Assembly (NCBI RefSeq): GCF_000715075.1
Contig: NC_134100.1
Span: 30,858,042-30,922,041, forward strand
DNA from: Nicotiana tabacum
Lineage: Eukaryota > Streptophyta > Magnoliopsida > Solanales > Solanaceae
DNA: 64,000 bases
Direction: 5' to 3'
Notes under the pieces: generated by a model
Databases searched by the model: none
Told to the model about the DNA's origin: nothing
What the model saw: the letters and a program-made list of their open reading frames with translations, nothing else
Made by a program: the position numbers and the translations under genes
Shown: positions 1 through 11,560 of the stretch, piece by piece
Numbering within the stretch: position 1 is the first letter of the stretch
Layout: each line of letters starts with the position of its first letter

Positions 1-227
1 GGCTATCGCGACCGCGTGGCTAAAGTCGCAATCACGAAGAAGGCTTTGGGGCAGTCGTGAGGTGAAAGAATTTCTCTACGTGATCACATAGTGTTGGCCA
101 CGTTCGTGTTATTTTATGAGTTTGTTATCCACGATCGTGACTGTGTTTCTGCGATCGCATAAGGTAATTGAGGGGCAGTCCATTGTTGTGCTTCGCGATC
201 GCGAGGCAAATTCCGCGATCGCGATGA
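1..227 (+). promoter_or_regulatory. GC palindrome cluster of the LTR (CGCGATCGCG boxes)
   Basis: Two perfect 10-nt palindromes CGCGATCGCG lie at 194-203 and 214-223, with degenerate relatives (cgcgaccgcg, ttcgtg, cacgatcgtg) from the left edge onward. The block is followed at about 241 by gggcagaatgtttaag, the counterpart of the TATA-like gggcagaacatataag in the LTRs on the minus strand. This suggests a U3 promoter-proximal cluster; function is inferred from position only. Confidence 0.5.
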
Positions 228-2107
228 AGGAAATATCTGGGCAGAATGTTTAAGTTCTAAATCGAGGGTTTAAGTCCAATATCACAAAAACCATTGGAGA
301 GCTCGGGAAAAGGTGAAATTTGAGGAGATTTTCAGTGGAGCTATTGGGGTAACTATTCTTCACTCACATTTGGTTTAATTTCATGATTTAGTCTTGAATT
401 TCATCATTTAATTTAAGAAATTAAAGTTTAAATTTGGAACAAAATGGAAGAAAAAGTTTGAGATTTCTTTTGGTGATTTGAATGGGCAATTGAGGTCGGA
501 TGTGATGAAATTGATATGGGTAGACTCGTGAGTGGATGAGGATTCTATTAATGTGATTTTATTGGATTCCGAGATGTGGGCCCAGGGGTCGGGTTTGAGC
601 AATTTTGGGATTTTTTATGTAAATTGGATATTTTCGAGTGTGCTTTGTTCCCTTAGCATATTTTAATGGTTATGTACTGATTGTGGCTAGATTTGGAGCA
701 TCCGGAGGTGGATTCGTGAGGGCAAAGGCATCGCAGGCTAGAGTTTGGACCAAATCGAGGTGAGTAATGATTGTAAATGTTGTCCCGAGGGTATGAAACC
801 CCGGATTTAAACATCTTTGTGCTATATTGAGGTGGCACACACGCTAGATAACGAGCGTGGGGTCGTGCAATTTTGGGAATTGTGACCTAGTTCATCCCGA
901 ATGATTTGTTTTACCACGTATTTGATTGAAAATTATTTGCTATCATCTTGTTTTGGACGGAATGCCATATTTGGACCTAGTACCAACTATTTGGACCCTT
1001 ATGGGATTTTTACTGATATTTCCTCACTTTTTTGACTTTAAACTTGTACTCAGTCATACTATATTCTACTATTTTCATAACTCAGCCATGTTTACTCTGT
1101 TTTAATATATTAAATGATATTTCAAATAATATTTTGGGCTGAGCATCATGTTTTACTATTGCCCGAGTGGCTTATGTGATTTTGACTGAGTAAGGCCGAG
1201 GTCCTGTGTTGTGAGGATACTTTTGGGTCGGGATGCACACCGCATCAGTGATACACTGATTATGGTTATGAGGCTGAGGGCCTGAGTTATGTACGCCACG
1301 AGGTGGCTTGTTGATATGAGGCCTAAAGCCTAGTGATGATGCCACGAGATAGCTTGATATTGCGCTTGGGCCGTAAGGGGCCCCTCCAGGTGTCTGCACA
1401 CCCCCAATGAGCGCGGGTACCCATTATGATGTGAGATATAGCCCGAGGGGTTGTTCTGTTGGTATTTGTGCCCGAGGGTCAGATTTTCTGTGCTTATTTG
1501 TTCTAGTTGCCTTGAATTTAACTGCTTAACTATTAAAAAGTTATTTTTAAAGAAGTTTAAACTGAGCTAAGATGCTTTAAGAGATTTCACAACTGCATTG
1601 CTTTCTAACTGGTTTTGTACTGCTTCTATATAGTATGTTGACGTACTTTTCATGATTTCTTATCACTCAGTCTTTATTTTGATTATTACTCACTAAGTTG
1701 GAGTACTCACTTTACTCCCTGCACCTTGTGTGCAGATTCAGGTATTTCTACACCCGGTAGCAGGTATTGGTTGATCAGAGGCCGAGTCTTTGGAGTTTAG
1801 CAAGGTAGCTGCCCGACGTCCATAGCACTGCTTTTCTCCCTTTGACGTCATTAGACTGTGTTTAGTATATTTCAGAATTTTCATTTTATTTTAGACCTTA
1901 GTAGATGCTCGTGACTTGTGACACCCCGATGTCGGCTGTATCTATTTCCGCACTGTTCATTCAAATTTGCATTATACAATATCTGATTAGTTAAAAAAGC
2001 TTAAATTGATTTATTAAAGTTATTGAAATGAATTTGGAAATTGTTTCGGCTAGCCTTGTCTTTACGAGAGGCGCCATCACGACCGGGTCCGGTTTGGGGT
2101 CATAACA
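1..2107 (+). mobile_element. Ty3/gypsy LTR, 3' portion (runs off left edge)
   Basis: The stretch ends with the inverted-repeat terminus GGGTCATAACA at 2107, preceded by the gcgccatcacgaccggg box that closes many chromovirus LTRs here (compare 36807-36843 and, reversed, 5892-5930). No primer-binding site follows at 2108, so it is a solo LTR or the 3' LTR of an element lying to the left. The body shows the same order of blocks as the LTR at 33893-36843: palindrome boxes, pyrimidine/AT stretch, short 'cccgagg' repeats around 1190-1490, and a 'ctccctgcaccttgtgtgcagattcagg' -like block near 1715-1745. There is no credible coding region. The target-site duplication cannot be tested because the left end is missing. 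Confidence 0.85.
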
Positions 2108-2479
2108 TCAATGGTCCACAATTATCTAAATTTTCCTTTTATTTTAAAACCTCATACATTTTATATCCACCATTGGATCTAAATGATCCAACGGTCCCAA
2201 TTCTATCCCATTTAAACCTTTTCATTTCCTTTTACTCTAAAAAATTTAGAACTATTGATCAAAATGATCCAACACCTCACCTCTCCTTTTAACTACCTAT
2301 CCCACCTAAACCCTAATTATTTTCATTGAGACCGGCAGCCCTTTCTTTCCTTTTCCTCTCTCTTTTCTCTTATCTCCATTAATCTCTGAGACCTGGCACA
2401 AATCTGTGCAAGGTCACTCAAAATCAACCAAAACTCCACCCTGTTCCTTTGTCAACTGCAAATATCGCCGGTTCTATCC
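2108..2479. other. Unassigned AT/pyrimidine-rich DNA between elements
   Basis: No gene is visible. A near-palindrome ccattggatc...gatccaacgg lies at about 2170-2193, resembling the ccgttgatc...gatcaacgg motif in the giant Ogre/Tat-like LTRs of this window (29091-29113). The stretch after it (2280-2380) is rich in tctctc and ccctaa, as in those LTRs downstream of the same motif. It may be a remnant of such an LTR or of a gene-flanking region; I cannot decide. Confidence 0.3.
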
Positions 2480-2712
2480 TTTTTCCTCACCTAATTTTGA
2501 ATCTCGAACTCGCTATAGTTACATTATGGATGCTACCAAATGACAAAGAAGGATCCTCAATATATAAAAATTTAAAACCTTTTCCTCCCAAAAAAGGACT
2601 ATCCAAATATGAGAGATTTATAATTTCCTTCTAGGAAAAGAAAAACCCGAATATGCTAAACATGTTGCCATTTCTTTCAAGAGATAGGACAACCAAATAA
2701 CAACACCTAACA

Positions 2713-2727
2713 ATTCTTCCCCCTTGG
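2713..2727 (-). other. Polypurine tract of the TRIM-like element
   Basis: The plus strand reads attcttccccctt immediately right of the LTR end at 2712, so the minus strand has aagggggaagaat directly before TGTTAGG. Purine tract abutting an LTR start is the plus-strand primer signal of LTR retroelements. Confidence 0.6.
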
Positions 2728-2921
2728 CCTGAATTTTCTGACAAAATAAATTTGATCCACCTTCTTCACATAAATGTCAACAGGTTGCATCTCTAGATCT
2801 CCTCCGCAAAGTTTGTCTCAACGTGAGTGGTATTTCGGTCAAAGTTTTAGACAAAAAATCATGGTTACCGTTAAATAGGTTGCGACTAGAACTAAACTCG
2901 CCAAAATGAACCCATCTTTAA

Positions 2922-2938
2922 CCTCGCACTGATACTAC
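2922..2938 (-). other. Primer-binding site of the TRIM-like element
   Basis: On the minus strand tagtatcagtgcgagg starts 1-2 bases after the LTR end at 2940. It resembles the TGGTATCAGAGC site complementary to the 3' end of plant initiator methionine tRNA, with changes at several positions. Its place next to the LTR end supports the call more than the match itself. Confidence 0.5.
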
Positions 2939-3425
2939 TTGTTAGGATCAAAATAATCAGGTGTCATGCATAATCTGGTAAAGAAAACTTCAACGACGAC
3001 AAATCAGATAATAGCATAGAAATATACCACAAGAGATACAAACATTTAATATGGTTCAGTCAATTGACCTACGTCCATGGGTGGAGTTGATTAATCCACT
3101 ATATAAAAGAAAGTACAAATATCGAGAGAACCTCAGAAAAAGGCAACCACAAATGATAGTCTAACACTTGTCCCAAAATTCTCCCCCTAATTAAGACTCT
3201 CAAGCCCTCTATGGATACATTGTGGATGCTACTGAATGACAAGTAAGGATCCTCAATTTATAAAAATTCAGAACCCTTTTTTCCAAGAAAAAAAACTAGC
3301 CAAATATGGGAGATCTATAATTTTTCTCTAGTAAAAGAAAAATCAAATTATGGTAAACAAGTTTCCCTTTCCTTCAAGAGATAGAAATATCAAATATAGT
3401 AAGAAAATCAGGACAACACCTAACA

Positions 3426-3819
3426 ATATACAAGATATGATCTTGGATAAACTAGCCAATTAACTTTCAATGTGGTTTTCGTTTTCAGAAATTATATACT
3501 TTACAAACCGTGAAACGATTTTCCCACAAAATAAGAAAATAAATGATATTTATTTTAAACTCAAACAAAAAGATCAAAAATCCTATGGACCCAAGAGCGA
3601 GAATAGTCCCTGAATAGATTTCCGATGAAGTGACCGGCATTGCCGACAGAGTCGATAACAAAAACGTTATAGAGATGAAGGGGAAGGAAATGAATTTTAA
3701 TATCAAATCATAATGAATACCCTATTACAATGATATTTCCTTTTATATCTCTTAATCTTTTAACCTCCTTCTAACTACCTAGCTAACAGCTCAACTAATT
3801 AGTCAACTAACATCAACTA
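3426..3819. other. Unassigned AT-rich spacer
   Basis: Between the TRIM-like element and the next LTR end I see AT-rich sequence with short tandem pieces such as aactaatta/gtcaactaac near 3790-3815. No reading frame here has coding character and no terminal repeats were found. Confidence 0.4.
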
Positions 3820-4986
3820 TGTCACGATCCAAAATTCACTAGTCGTGATGTCACCTAAACCGACCCTTTAGGTCAGCCAATTAACATTTAATACAATTCT
3901 AATAAAATAAAGGTGATCAAGAAATGATATATTTGTATTTTCATAGAATATTCCAAGGATTGGTAGTACAAGACACGAGCTACTAAGATTGGATTATTAC
4001 AATAACGGATATGAAATAAATACAACTTTTGTTTGTAATGTACATAAACAGAATTCAACTCTAGAACTACCCAAGTACAAGTGGTAGCCACATTCGGAAG
4101 GCACGAATATCTTCAGAGTCATCCTCCGACATCCACTGCAGCTCCTCCAAAATCTGCACGCAAGGTGCATAAGTGGATGATGAGTACAATGACCCCATGT
4201 ACTCTGTAAGTATCTTGTGTAACCTCGGTGAAGAAGTGACAAGGCATTTTAGTTAAAAGATACTCACTGATATAACCTGTGCAGATGACTAGCAATAGAA
4301 TAATACTAGAACATAACAGAATAGAGTACAAGGAAATAAATATGCGAAGCAATATATGATTTTTAGAAGAACCACGATTAATATTCCTCAATATCACGAC
4401 CAATCCTCTCCTTAGAGCAATAACCAACAAATCAAGTGGCACGGTAACACCCTTCGTGCATTTATCTTATCCTCACTGAATATACGTACAACATTACCAA
4501 CCAGGTGAAAGAAATGCCGAGAACAGTAATGACAAGGTAGGAAATACTTAGGTAGCGATGATGAACAAGGCACTAGATATGGGCAACAATAATATACTAG
4601 GTAGGAGGCATATGAATAATGATATCAATTAGGAAAGAAGAATATAATTTCACATAACTAGCATGGTAGTAGGTATAGATGTAGATATAATAAATAAGAA
4701 GGGAAAGCATGATCTTTATAAGCTAACAAATAGATGCATGAATGACTATCATGGTAGAAGCCTTATACTAAAGTATAACAAAATAGAAACGACATGGATA
4801 TGGATATAACAGTAGGAATGGAGTCATGATATTTGCAGTTAAACAGATATAAGGCATGGACAACACAACAATAACCCAGATAGAGGACAAAGACGGAACA
4901 ACAACGACAACTCACGTAGATAACATGGGTGCAATAGTAATAACTCCAAGTAAAGGCATGAATGCACACATAAGGAAAGGAATGCA
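3820..4986 (-). mobile_element. Ty3/gypsy LTR fragment, 3' part, minus strand
   Basis: It begins TGTCACGATCC at 3820, followed by a degenerate gtcgtgatgtcacctaa box, which is the reverse complement of a chromovirus LTR 3' end. The block around 4130-4240 (ctgcacgcaaggtgca..., tgagtacaatg, taagtatcttg) is the typical middle of such LTRs. The sequence stops abruptly at about 4986, where gag of an unrelated element starts, with micro-similarity (gcaatacttctcc against gcatatacttctcc) at the join. No PBS lies to the left, so this is a solo or 3' LTR remnant truncated by recombination. Confidence 0.7.
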
Positions 4987-5690
4987 ATACTTCTCCAGAA
5001 AGAGAACGGAGAACTGCTGCAAGGAAAAGGGTGTTGCACCAACAGGCCTACACCTCTCAAAATCCTCCCACCAAGTGAAAGCAGCTCTAAAAACTGATAG
5101 GTGGTAAAAGTCACCCCGCTGGTCTCCAGAATACCTACTGTACTAAGCATCCTTTGACACTTGTCTAGAAAACCCTGGGCATCCTCGACCTCTGTGCTAT
5201 TGAAGGTTGGAGGCTGCAATCTACCAAATCTCTCCGACCTACGTTCCTCATCCTCCGACGTGACAGGAACCACATAGTCCTGAGCAACTGCAACCGACTG
5301 GACTAGATGCGCCCCCGGAATCTGAAGTCCCTGCACGACCTGCTCAGGTGTGCGAGCGGCGAGAGTCTGATTGCCTCTCCTGGCATGAGAAGTAGCTGCA
5401 GTTGCAGTGGCTGAAACCGCCTGAGCTAGGCCAGTGCAAACTGATAAGACCTGAGCCAAGGCCTCTTGATGACCCAAAATCATAATAGGCATAACTGGTG
5501 CCTGAGCTGGTGCTGCTGGAGTGTCCATAAATGGGACCTGATCCTGAACTGGGGTAGCTGGTGGATCTACAGGTGCTGCCCTAGCTGCTCTGCCCTTACC
5601 ACGACCTCGACCTTATCCTCGGCCTCTGATGGCCATAGTTGGTGGCACTGGTGGTTGTCCATCTTGTCCAGCAGCGCGTGTCCTCACCAT
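4987..5690 (-). pseudogene. gag pseudogene, second (truncated) copy
   Basis: The start codon is at 5690 (MVRTRAAGQDGQ...), the usual gag opening of this chromovirus group, followed by a Gly/Arg-rich basic stretch. An in-frame TAA interrupts that stretch (GRG*GRG, near 5613). Downstream sequence encodes the PFAM-type retrotransposon gag region up to TFTTYQF, where a frameshift occurs. Homology ends at 4987, losing the C-terminal half of gag with its zinc knuckle. Gag would form the particle shell that packages element RNA; this copy cannot. The same stop and frameshift are in the upstream copy at 12257-13024. Confidence 0.85.
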
Positions 5691-5871
5691 CTATGAGATA
5701 ATAGAATAACATAAGTTTAGTACTCGGATCAACAAGTTCGCACGACAAGAATTTCAAGAATATGAAGTTTTTCCTAAAGGTTCTGCAGCCTCTCGAGGAT
5801 AAATACAAACGTCTCAGTACCGATCCGCGAGACTCTACTAAACCTGCTCATGACTTGTGAAACCTATGTAA

Positions 5872-5888
5872 CCTAGGCTCTAATACCA
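5872..5888 (-). other. Primer-binding site (initiator Met tRNA type), copy 2
   Basis: The minus strand reads TGGTATTAGAGCCTAGG three bases after the LTR end at 5892. It differs by one base in its core from TGGTATCAGAGC, the widespread plant site complementary to tRNA-iMet. The identical sequence occurs at 13206-13222, confirming that this gag piece is a true 5' internal region placed downstream of the middle LTR. Confidence 0.8.
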
Positions 5889-5891
5889 ATT

Positions 5892-8066
5892 TGTCATGAC
5901 CTTAAACCCGGACTCGGTCGTGATGGCGCCTCTTGTGAAGATATGGATAACCGACACTTGCTATTTTCAAATTTGTAACATGTTAAGCACTAAGAATAGT
6001 CTACATATGATAAAATAAGCCCGAAATGATAGATGATAACATATATATGCGGAAGAACACCCATACACAACCCTAACCAGGGTGTCACTAGTCATGAACA
6101 TCTATAAGTCATAATACAAATCTGCTAAATCAATAAACTAGTACAACTGTCTGAAAAAAGAGGTAAAAATGATAAAGGGGTAGAGACACGGGGCTGCGGA
6201 CGCCAAGAACTACCTGGTGGATTCCGAATGTCCGCCTGAAGCTGGAGAGATCAGCACTCGGGAACGGAACTAGCTACGCCTGAATCTGCACACAGGGTGC
6301 AGGGAGTAAAGTGAGTACTCCAACTTAGTGAGTAACAAATGTAAATAAAGACTAAAAGCAAGAAATCACATAAGGCACAAAGCATCCTATAATGAAGCAG
6401 TAAAACCATTTAAAACAGCAAAACCAGTGAGAAGATAGGTAAAAATCCTTTAACTCAAATTTACTTCCTGAAAAGCCTTTTCCAACAATTAAACAGACAA
6501 TTGACAATCTATTATGAAAAAAATAAACACATGAAGGTTCGCCCCTCGGGCACAGTATCAACAAATCCGCCCCCTGGGCAACATCTCAGAACAGTACCAG
6601 CCCCTCGGGCAACATCTCAGAATAATACCAGCCCCTCAAGCTCAATCTCATATCACAATGGGTACCCGCGCTCACTAGGGGTGTGCAGACTCCTGGAGGG
6701 GCTCCTTACGGCCCAAGCATAATAACAAGCCATCTCGTGGCATCAAAACTAGGCCCTCGGCCTCATATCAATCAAGTCACCTCTTGGCGTACACATCTCA
6801 GGCCCTCGGCCTCATAATCAGTATCAAATGTTTCCTCACAACATATCCCATCGGCCTTACTCAGTCAACAATCCTCACAAGACACTCGGGCAGTAGTAAA
6901 ACATGTTTCTCAGCCCAAAATATCATTTAAAAGATCACATAAGTGTTAAAACAAAGTAAACCTGGTTGAGTACGAAAAAGAAGTAAAATATAGCATGACT
7001 GAGTTCAAGTATAAAGTCAAATATAGTGAGGAAATACCAGTAAAAATCCCCGAAAGGTTCAAAAAGTTGGCACAAGGCCCAAATATGGAATTCAGCCCAA
7101 ATGATGATGATAACAAATAGATTTCAGTCAGATACGTGGTAAAATCATCGGGATGGACCAAGTCACAATCCCCAATAGTGCACGACCCCATGCTCGTCAT
7201 TAAGCGTGTGCCTCACCTCAATATAAAACTACAATGTACAATCCAAGGTTTCGAACCCTCAGAACATCCTTTACAATCATTACTCACCTCGAACCGTCTA
7301 AATCTCTAGCTCGCAACGCTTTTTCCCCTCGAATCGGCCTCCACCAGCGTCGAATCTATCCAAAATCAGAACGAGGACGTCAAAATATGCTAAGGGAACG
7401 AAGCCCAAGCGAAAATGATCAAAATACTACACAAATCCCGAAATTACCAAAACCCGCCCGACCCCCGGGCCCACGTCTTGAAATTCAATAATTTTTACAT
7501 CAATAGATTCCTTATATCCCCACGAGTTCATACATATCAAAAGTTCTCAAATCCGACCCCATAAGGTCCTTCAAATCCAATATTAAAGGCCCAGTTTCCA
7601 ACCTTAGTTTTCCCCAATTTTAACCTTTGATTTCCATAATTTCTAGCTTTATTCCGTGAAATAATAGCATAGGAATGAGTTTTATGTCCAAATCCCTTAC
7701 CTGAATGAAGTTCCCTTGAAATCGCTCTCTCAAATCGTCTAAAAAGCTCCAAAGCCGAAGTAGAAATGGTGGAAATAGCTCAAAATCATGAATGAATTAA
7801 CTTATATGTTCTGCCCAGACATTTCCGCATCTGCGGTACCATACCCGCTTCTGCGGTACAACATTTGCGGTTATTCGTCCGCTTCTGCGGAAATCACTTA
7901 AGTTCCTAGCCATCCACATCTGCGGTTTCTCTCCCGCATTACCAAATCCTCTTTGAACTCGATCCGACCAACCCGATACCACATAATGTGAATAAATAAA
8001 GCATAACGAAGCAGAAATAGGGAAAACGGAGCGGTAACTCATGAGACGACTGGTCGGGTCGTCGCA
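5892..8066 (-). mobile_element. Middle LTR of the tandem chromovirus (2175 bp)
   Basis: Ends are TGTCATGACC at 5892 and gggtcgtcgca at 8066, giving TG...CA on the minus strand. It is flanked by a PBS on the left and a PPT on the right, so it serves as 3' LTR of one unit and 5' LTR of the next. It matches 13226-18787 closely, but lacks about 0.7 kb present there between about 17955 and 18665: at about 7938-7948 'cccgcat' joins directly to 'taccaaatcc'. The lost part contains several of the CGCA...TGCG boxes and the sequence between them and the LTR start. Confidence 0.9.
7801..7945 (-). promoter_or_regulatory. TATA-like box and CCGCATCTGCGG palindrome cluster (middle LTR)
   Basis: On the minus strand a series of boxes (cgcagatgcgg, ccgcagaagcgg and variants) between 7945 and 7820 leads into aacatataag at 7810-7801, a plausible TATA box. 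The same arrangement is at 17830-18090 in the sister LTR. Downstream sequence toward 5892 would then be transcribed R/U5. This promoter assignment is inferred from layout. Confidence 0.5.
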
Positions 8067-8078
8067 TTCTCCCTAACT
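8067..8078 (-). other. Polypurine tract of the chromovirus
   Basis: The minus strand has taagttagggagaa directly before the LTR start TGCGACGACCC at 8066. A purine run abutting the 3' LTR is the plus-strand priming signal. It overlaps the end of the pol reading frame, as in related elements. Confidence 0.8.
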
Positions 8079-9720
8079 TAAACAAACGTTCGTCCTCGAA
8101 TGAGTCAAGAAACATACCTGAAGCCTCAATCAGGTGAGGATATCTGCTCCACATCTCCCGCTCAGTCTCCTAGGCAGCCTCCTCCATTGGCCGACTTCTC
8201 CACTACACTTTCACTAAAGCTATATCTTTTGACCTCAACTTTCGAACCCGACGACCCAAAATAGCTACTGGCTCCACATCATAAGTCAAATCATCATCCA
8301 ACTGAACCGTGCTGAAATCCAGAACATGGGACAGATCCCCAATATACTTGCGAAGCATAGAAACCTGAAATACCGGATGCACACTCGACAAGCTAAGTGG
8401 CAAAGCAAGCTCATAAGCCACCTCCCCAATCTTCCTAAGCACCTCAAAAAGTCCAATGAACTGCAGACTCAATTTCCCTTTCTTCCCAAATCTCATAACA
8501 CCCTTCATGGGCGAAACCTTCAACAGAACCTTCTCACCAACCATGTAGGACACATCTCGAACCTTCCTGTCAGCATAACTCTTTTGCCTCGACGGGCTGT
8601 ACGAAGCCTCTCCTGAATCACCTTCACCTTCTCCAAAGCATCCTGCACCAAATCAGTCCACAATAGCCTAGCCTCACCGGGCTCGAACCAACCAACTGGA
8701 GATCTACACCGCCTCCCATACAATGCCTCATACGGAGCCATCTGAATACTCGACTGGTAGCTGTTGTTATAAGCAAACTCTGCAAGTGGTAGAAACTGAT
8801 CCCATGACCCTCCGAAATCAATGACACAAGAACGCAACATGTACTCCAATATCTGAATAGTGCACTCGGACTGCCCGTCCGTCAACTCAACATGAGTACC
8901 CAACTCTCGCTGCACAGACCTCCAAAACTGCGATGTAAACCGAGTGCCCCTATCTAGAAATGATGGAAACTGGAACACCATGCAAAATAACAATCTCCCG
9001 GATATAGATCTCTGCCAACCGCTCTAGTAGTACAAACAGGAATGAAGTGCGCGGACTTGGTCAGCCGATCCACAATCACCCAAATAGCATCGAACTTCCT
9101 CAATGTCCGTGGAAGTCCAATAACAAAGTCCATAGTAATCCTCTCCCACTTCCATTCGGGAATATCCATCTGCTGAAGCAAGCCACCTGGCCTCTGATGC
9201 TCATACTTCACCTGCTGACAATTAAGACACCGAGCCACAAATCCCATAATATCTTTCTTCATTCTTCTCCACCAATAGTGCTGCCTCAAATCCTGGTACA
9301 TCTTTGCGGCACCCGGATGAATGGAATACCGCGAGCTATGGGCCTCCTCCAGGATCGACTCCCAAAGCCCATCCATATTGGGCACACAAATCCGACCCTG
9401 CATTCTCAACACCCCATCATCACCAATGGTCACATATCTAAAATCATCATGCTGAACTCTGTCCTTAAGGACAAGAAAATGCGGACCATCATACTGGCGC
9501 TCTTTGATGCGATCACATAAGGAAGACCGAGAAACCACACAAGCCAATACCCGACTGGGCTCCGAAACATCTAACCTCACGAACCGATTGGCCAAGGCCT
9601 GAACATCAACTGCTAGAGGTCTCTCCTCAACTGGAATATATGCCAAACTCCCCATACTCACTACCTTTCAGCTCAAAGCATCGGCCACCACATTGGCATT
9701 TCCTGGATGGTACAATATAG
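8079..9720 (-). pseudogene. pol 3' part: integrase with chromodomain-like tail (broken)
   Basis: Reading from 9720 down: a linker with a stop at the ALS*K position near 9668, then an HHCC zinc-binding region (H...H...CLNC, about 9350-9225), the integrase core with its first Asp in TMDFVIGLP (about 9125), a frameshift near 8990, the second Asp in DRGTRF, and the Glu in DGQSECTIQ (about 8880). The usual residues between ELTDGQ and the preceding strand are missing, a short deletion in the catalytic loop. A C-terminal GKKGKL...PFEV-like fold and a chromodomain-like segment (VEPVAILGRRV..., about 8290-8130) follow, broken by stops. Such tails steer chromovirus integration to certain chromatin. Not functional. 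Confidence 0.85.
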
Positions 9721-11135
9721 TGATATCATAATCCTTAAGCAACTCCAACCATCTTCGCTTCCTCAAATTAAGATCTTTTTGCTTGAATAAATGCTGAAGA
9801 CTACGATGATCCGTGAACACCTCATAAGATACGCCATACAAGTAATGCCTCTAAATCTTTAATGCGTGAACTATGGCAGCAAACTCCAAATTGTGAACGG
9901 GGTAGTTCTTCTCATGGGGCTTCAACGGACGAGAAACATAAGCAAAAACTCTTCCCTCCTGCATCAATACACAACCAATACCAACTTTCGAAGCATCATA
10001 ATACACAGTATATGAACCTAAAGCTGACGGAAAAACCAACACTGGAGACGTGGTCAAAGCTGTCTTGAGCTTCTGAAAGCTCTCCTCACACTCGTCCGAC
10101 CATACAAATGAAGCACCCTTCTGAGTCAACTTGGTCAAGGGCGATGCGATAGATGAGAATCCCTGAACAAACCGGCGATAATAGCCTACCAAACCAAGAA
10201 AGCTACGAATCCTTGTGGCTGAGGGCAGTCTGGGCCAATGCTGAACAACCTCTATCTTCTTCGGATCAACCTAAATACCCTCGCTGGATACCACGTGCCC
10301 TAAGAAAGCCACTGAACTGAGCCAAAACTCACACTTGGAGAACTTTACATAAAGCTTCTTCTCTCTCAATCTCTACAACACAACTCTCAAATGCTCCGCG
10401 TGCTCCTCCTGACTACGCGAGTACACCAGAATGTCATCAATGAAGACTATGACAAACAAGTTGAGATAAGGCCGAAACACGCTGTTCATCAGATGCATGA
10501 TTGCTGCTGGGGCATTGGTCAGCCCAAAAGACATCACCAAGAACTCATAATGACCATATCGGGTCTTGAAAGCCGTCTTAAGAATATCCGAATCCCTGAT
10601 CTTCAACTGGTGATAACCTGAATGGAGATCAATCTTGGAGAACACTCTCGCTCCCTAAAGCTGGTTGAATAAATCATCAATGCGAGGCAAATGATACTTG
10701 TTCTTAATTGTTACCTTGTTCAATAGCCTATAATCAATGCACATTCTAATTGTGCCATCCTTCTTCTTCACAAACAGAACTAGCGCACCCCAAAGGTGAC
10801 ACACTAGGCCGAATGAACCCCTTATCTAGAAGTTCCTGAAACTGCTCTTTTAACTCCTTCAACCGTGGCGGTGACATATGATACGGTGGAATAGAAATGG
10901 GCTGAGTACCCGACACCAGGTCAATACCAAAATCAATATCCTTGTCCGGTGGCATGCCCGACAGGCCTGTAGGAAACACATTGAGAAAATCCCTCAAAAC
11001 TGGAACGGAATCAATATTGGGAGTCTCAGCACCGACATCCCTCACATAGGCTAGATACGAAAAACAACCCTTCCCAACCATACACTGGGCCTTCAAGAAA
11101 GAGATCACTCTACTAGAAACATAATCAGTCACACC
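9721..11135 (-). pseudogene. pol middle: reverse transcriptase and RNase H (broken)
   Basis: From 11132 down, the region enters RT with GTQPISIPPYHMSPPRL and [12 protein letters not shown], shifts frame near 10790, continues with [15 protein letters not shown], has a stop before [19 protein letters not shown] (about 10655), then carries the catalytic FIDD box with both aspartates at 10433-10438. The thumb/connection follows and RNase H is seen at 9851-10192 ([30 protein letters not shown]). Of the three RTs in this window this is the only one with an intact DD pair, though its frame is broken. Confidence 0.9.
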
Positions 11136-11560
11136 TCACCACTCGATCCATGGCACACCCAGCATAGCCAATATGACTTTCTTAGCATGACAATCCAGAA
11201 TAACACGACACGAACATAACCAATCCATGCCCAAAATGACATCGAAATCCACCATACTCAATAATAATATATCCACTCAGGTCTCCAGACCCCCAATAGT
11301 CACCACACACGATCAGTATACATGGTCTACAATAACAGCATTGCCTACCGGGGTAGATACATGAACAGGTAAAGCAAGAAACTCACGGGGCATACCTAAA
11401 TAACGAGAAAAGTATGATGACACATAAGAAAAGGTGGAATCAGGATCAAATAATATAGAGGCATCTCTGTGGCAGACTGAAACAATACCTGTAATGACAG
11501 CATCTGAAGCAATAGCATCGGGTCTGCCTGGAAGTGAATAGAAATGGGCCTGACTGCCAC
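11136..11560 (-). pseudogene. Retroviral-type aspartic protease region (broken)
   Basis: The minus strand encodes a protease-like segment with SILFDPDSTFSYVSS at about 11450-11410 and ends with a GMDWL strand near 11220. The usual active-site block of this family reads FDPGS; here the Gly is Asp (11436-11447), which should impair the catalytic loop. Stops occur near 11305 and 11260 and before the RT. The protease would cut the gag-pol polyprotein. Confidence 0.75.

Larger units (their letters stand above)
2480..3425 (-). mobile_element. Miniature LTR retroelement (TRIM-like), left LTR truncated
   Basis: A direct repeat pair of about 200 bp (about 2500-2712 and 3205-3425, both ending caacacctaaca) flanks only about 227 bp of non-coding DNA. 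Read on the minus strand the layout is LTR (2940-3425, TGTTAGGTGTT...GATCCTAACA), a PBS, a short internal region, a purine tract and a second LTR (2712 leftward) cut off at about 2480. The TG...CA ends, PBS and polypurine tract make an LTR element of TRIM size likely. The internal region has no gag or pol. The full LTR is 486 bp, within the usual TRIM range. An internally deleted Ty1/copia element is the main alternative. Confidence 0.6.

Noticed and set aside
4119..4442. 107-codon minus-strand frame
   Set aside because: Lies wholly in an LTR fragment, with no homology and no start context.
5466..5696. Plus-strand frame rich in Trp and Cys, also at 12800-13030
   Set aside because: Antisense shadow of the Gly/Arg-rich gag start; both copies exist only because gag is duplicated.
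5872..5888. tRNA gene near the TGGTATTAGAGCC motif
   Set aside because: Only the 3' complement of a tRNA is present; it is a primer-binding site, not a tRNA gene. No cloverleaf is visible.
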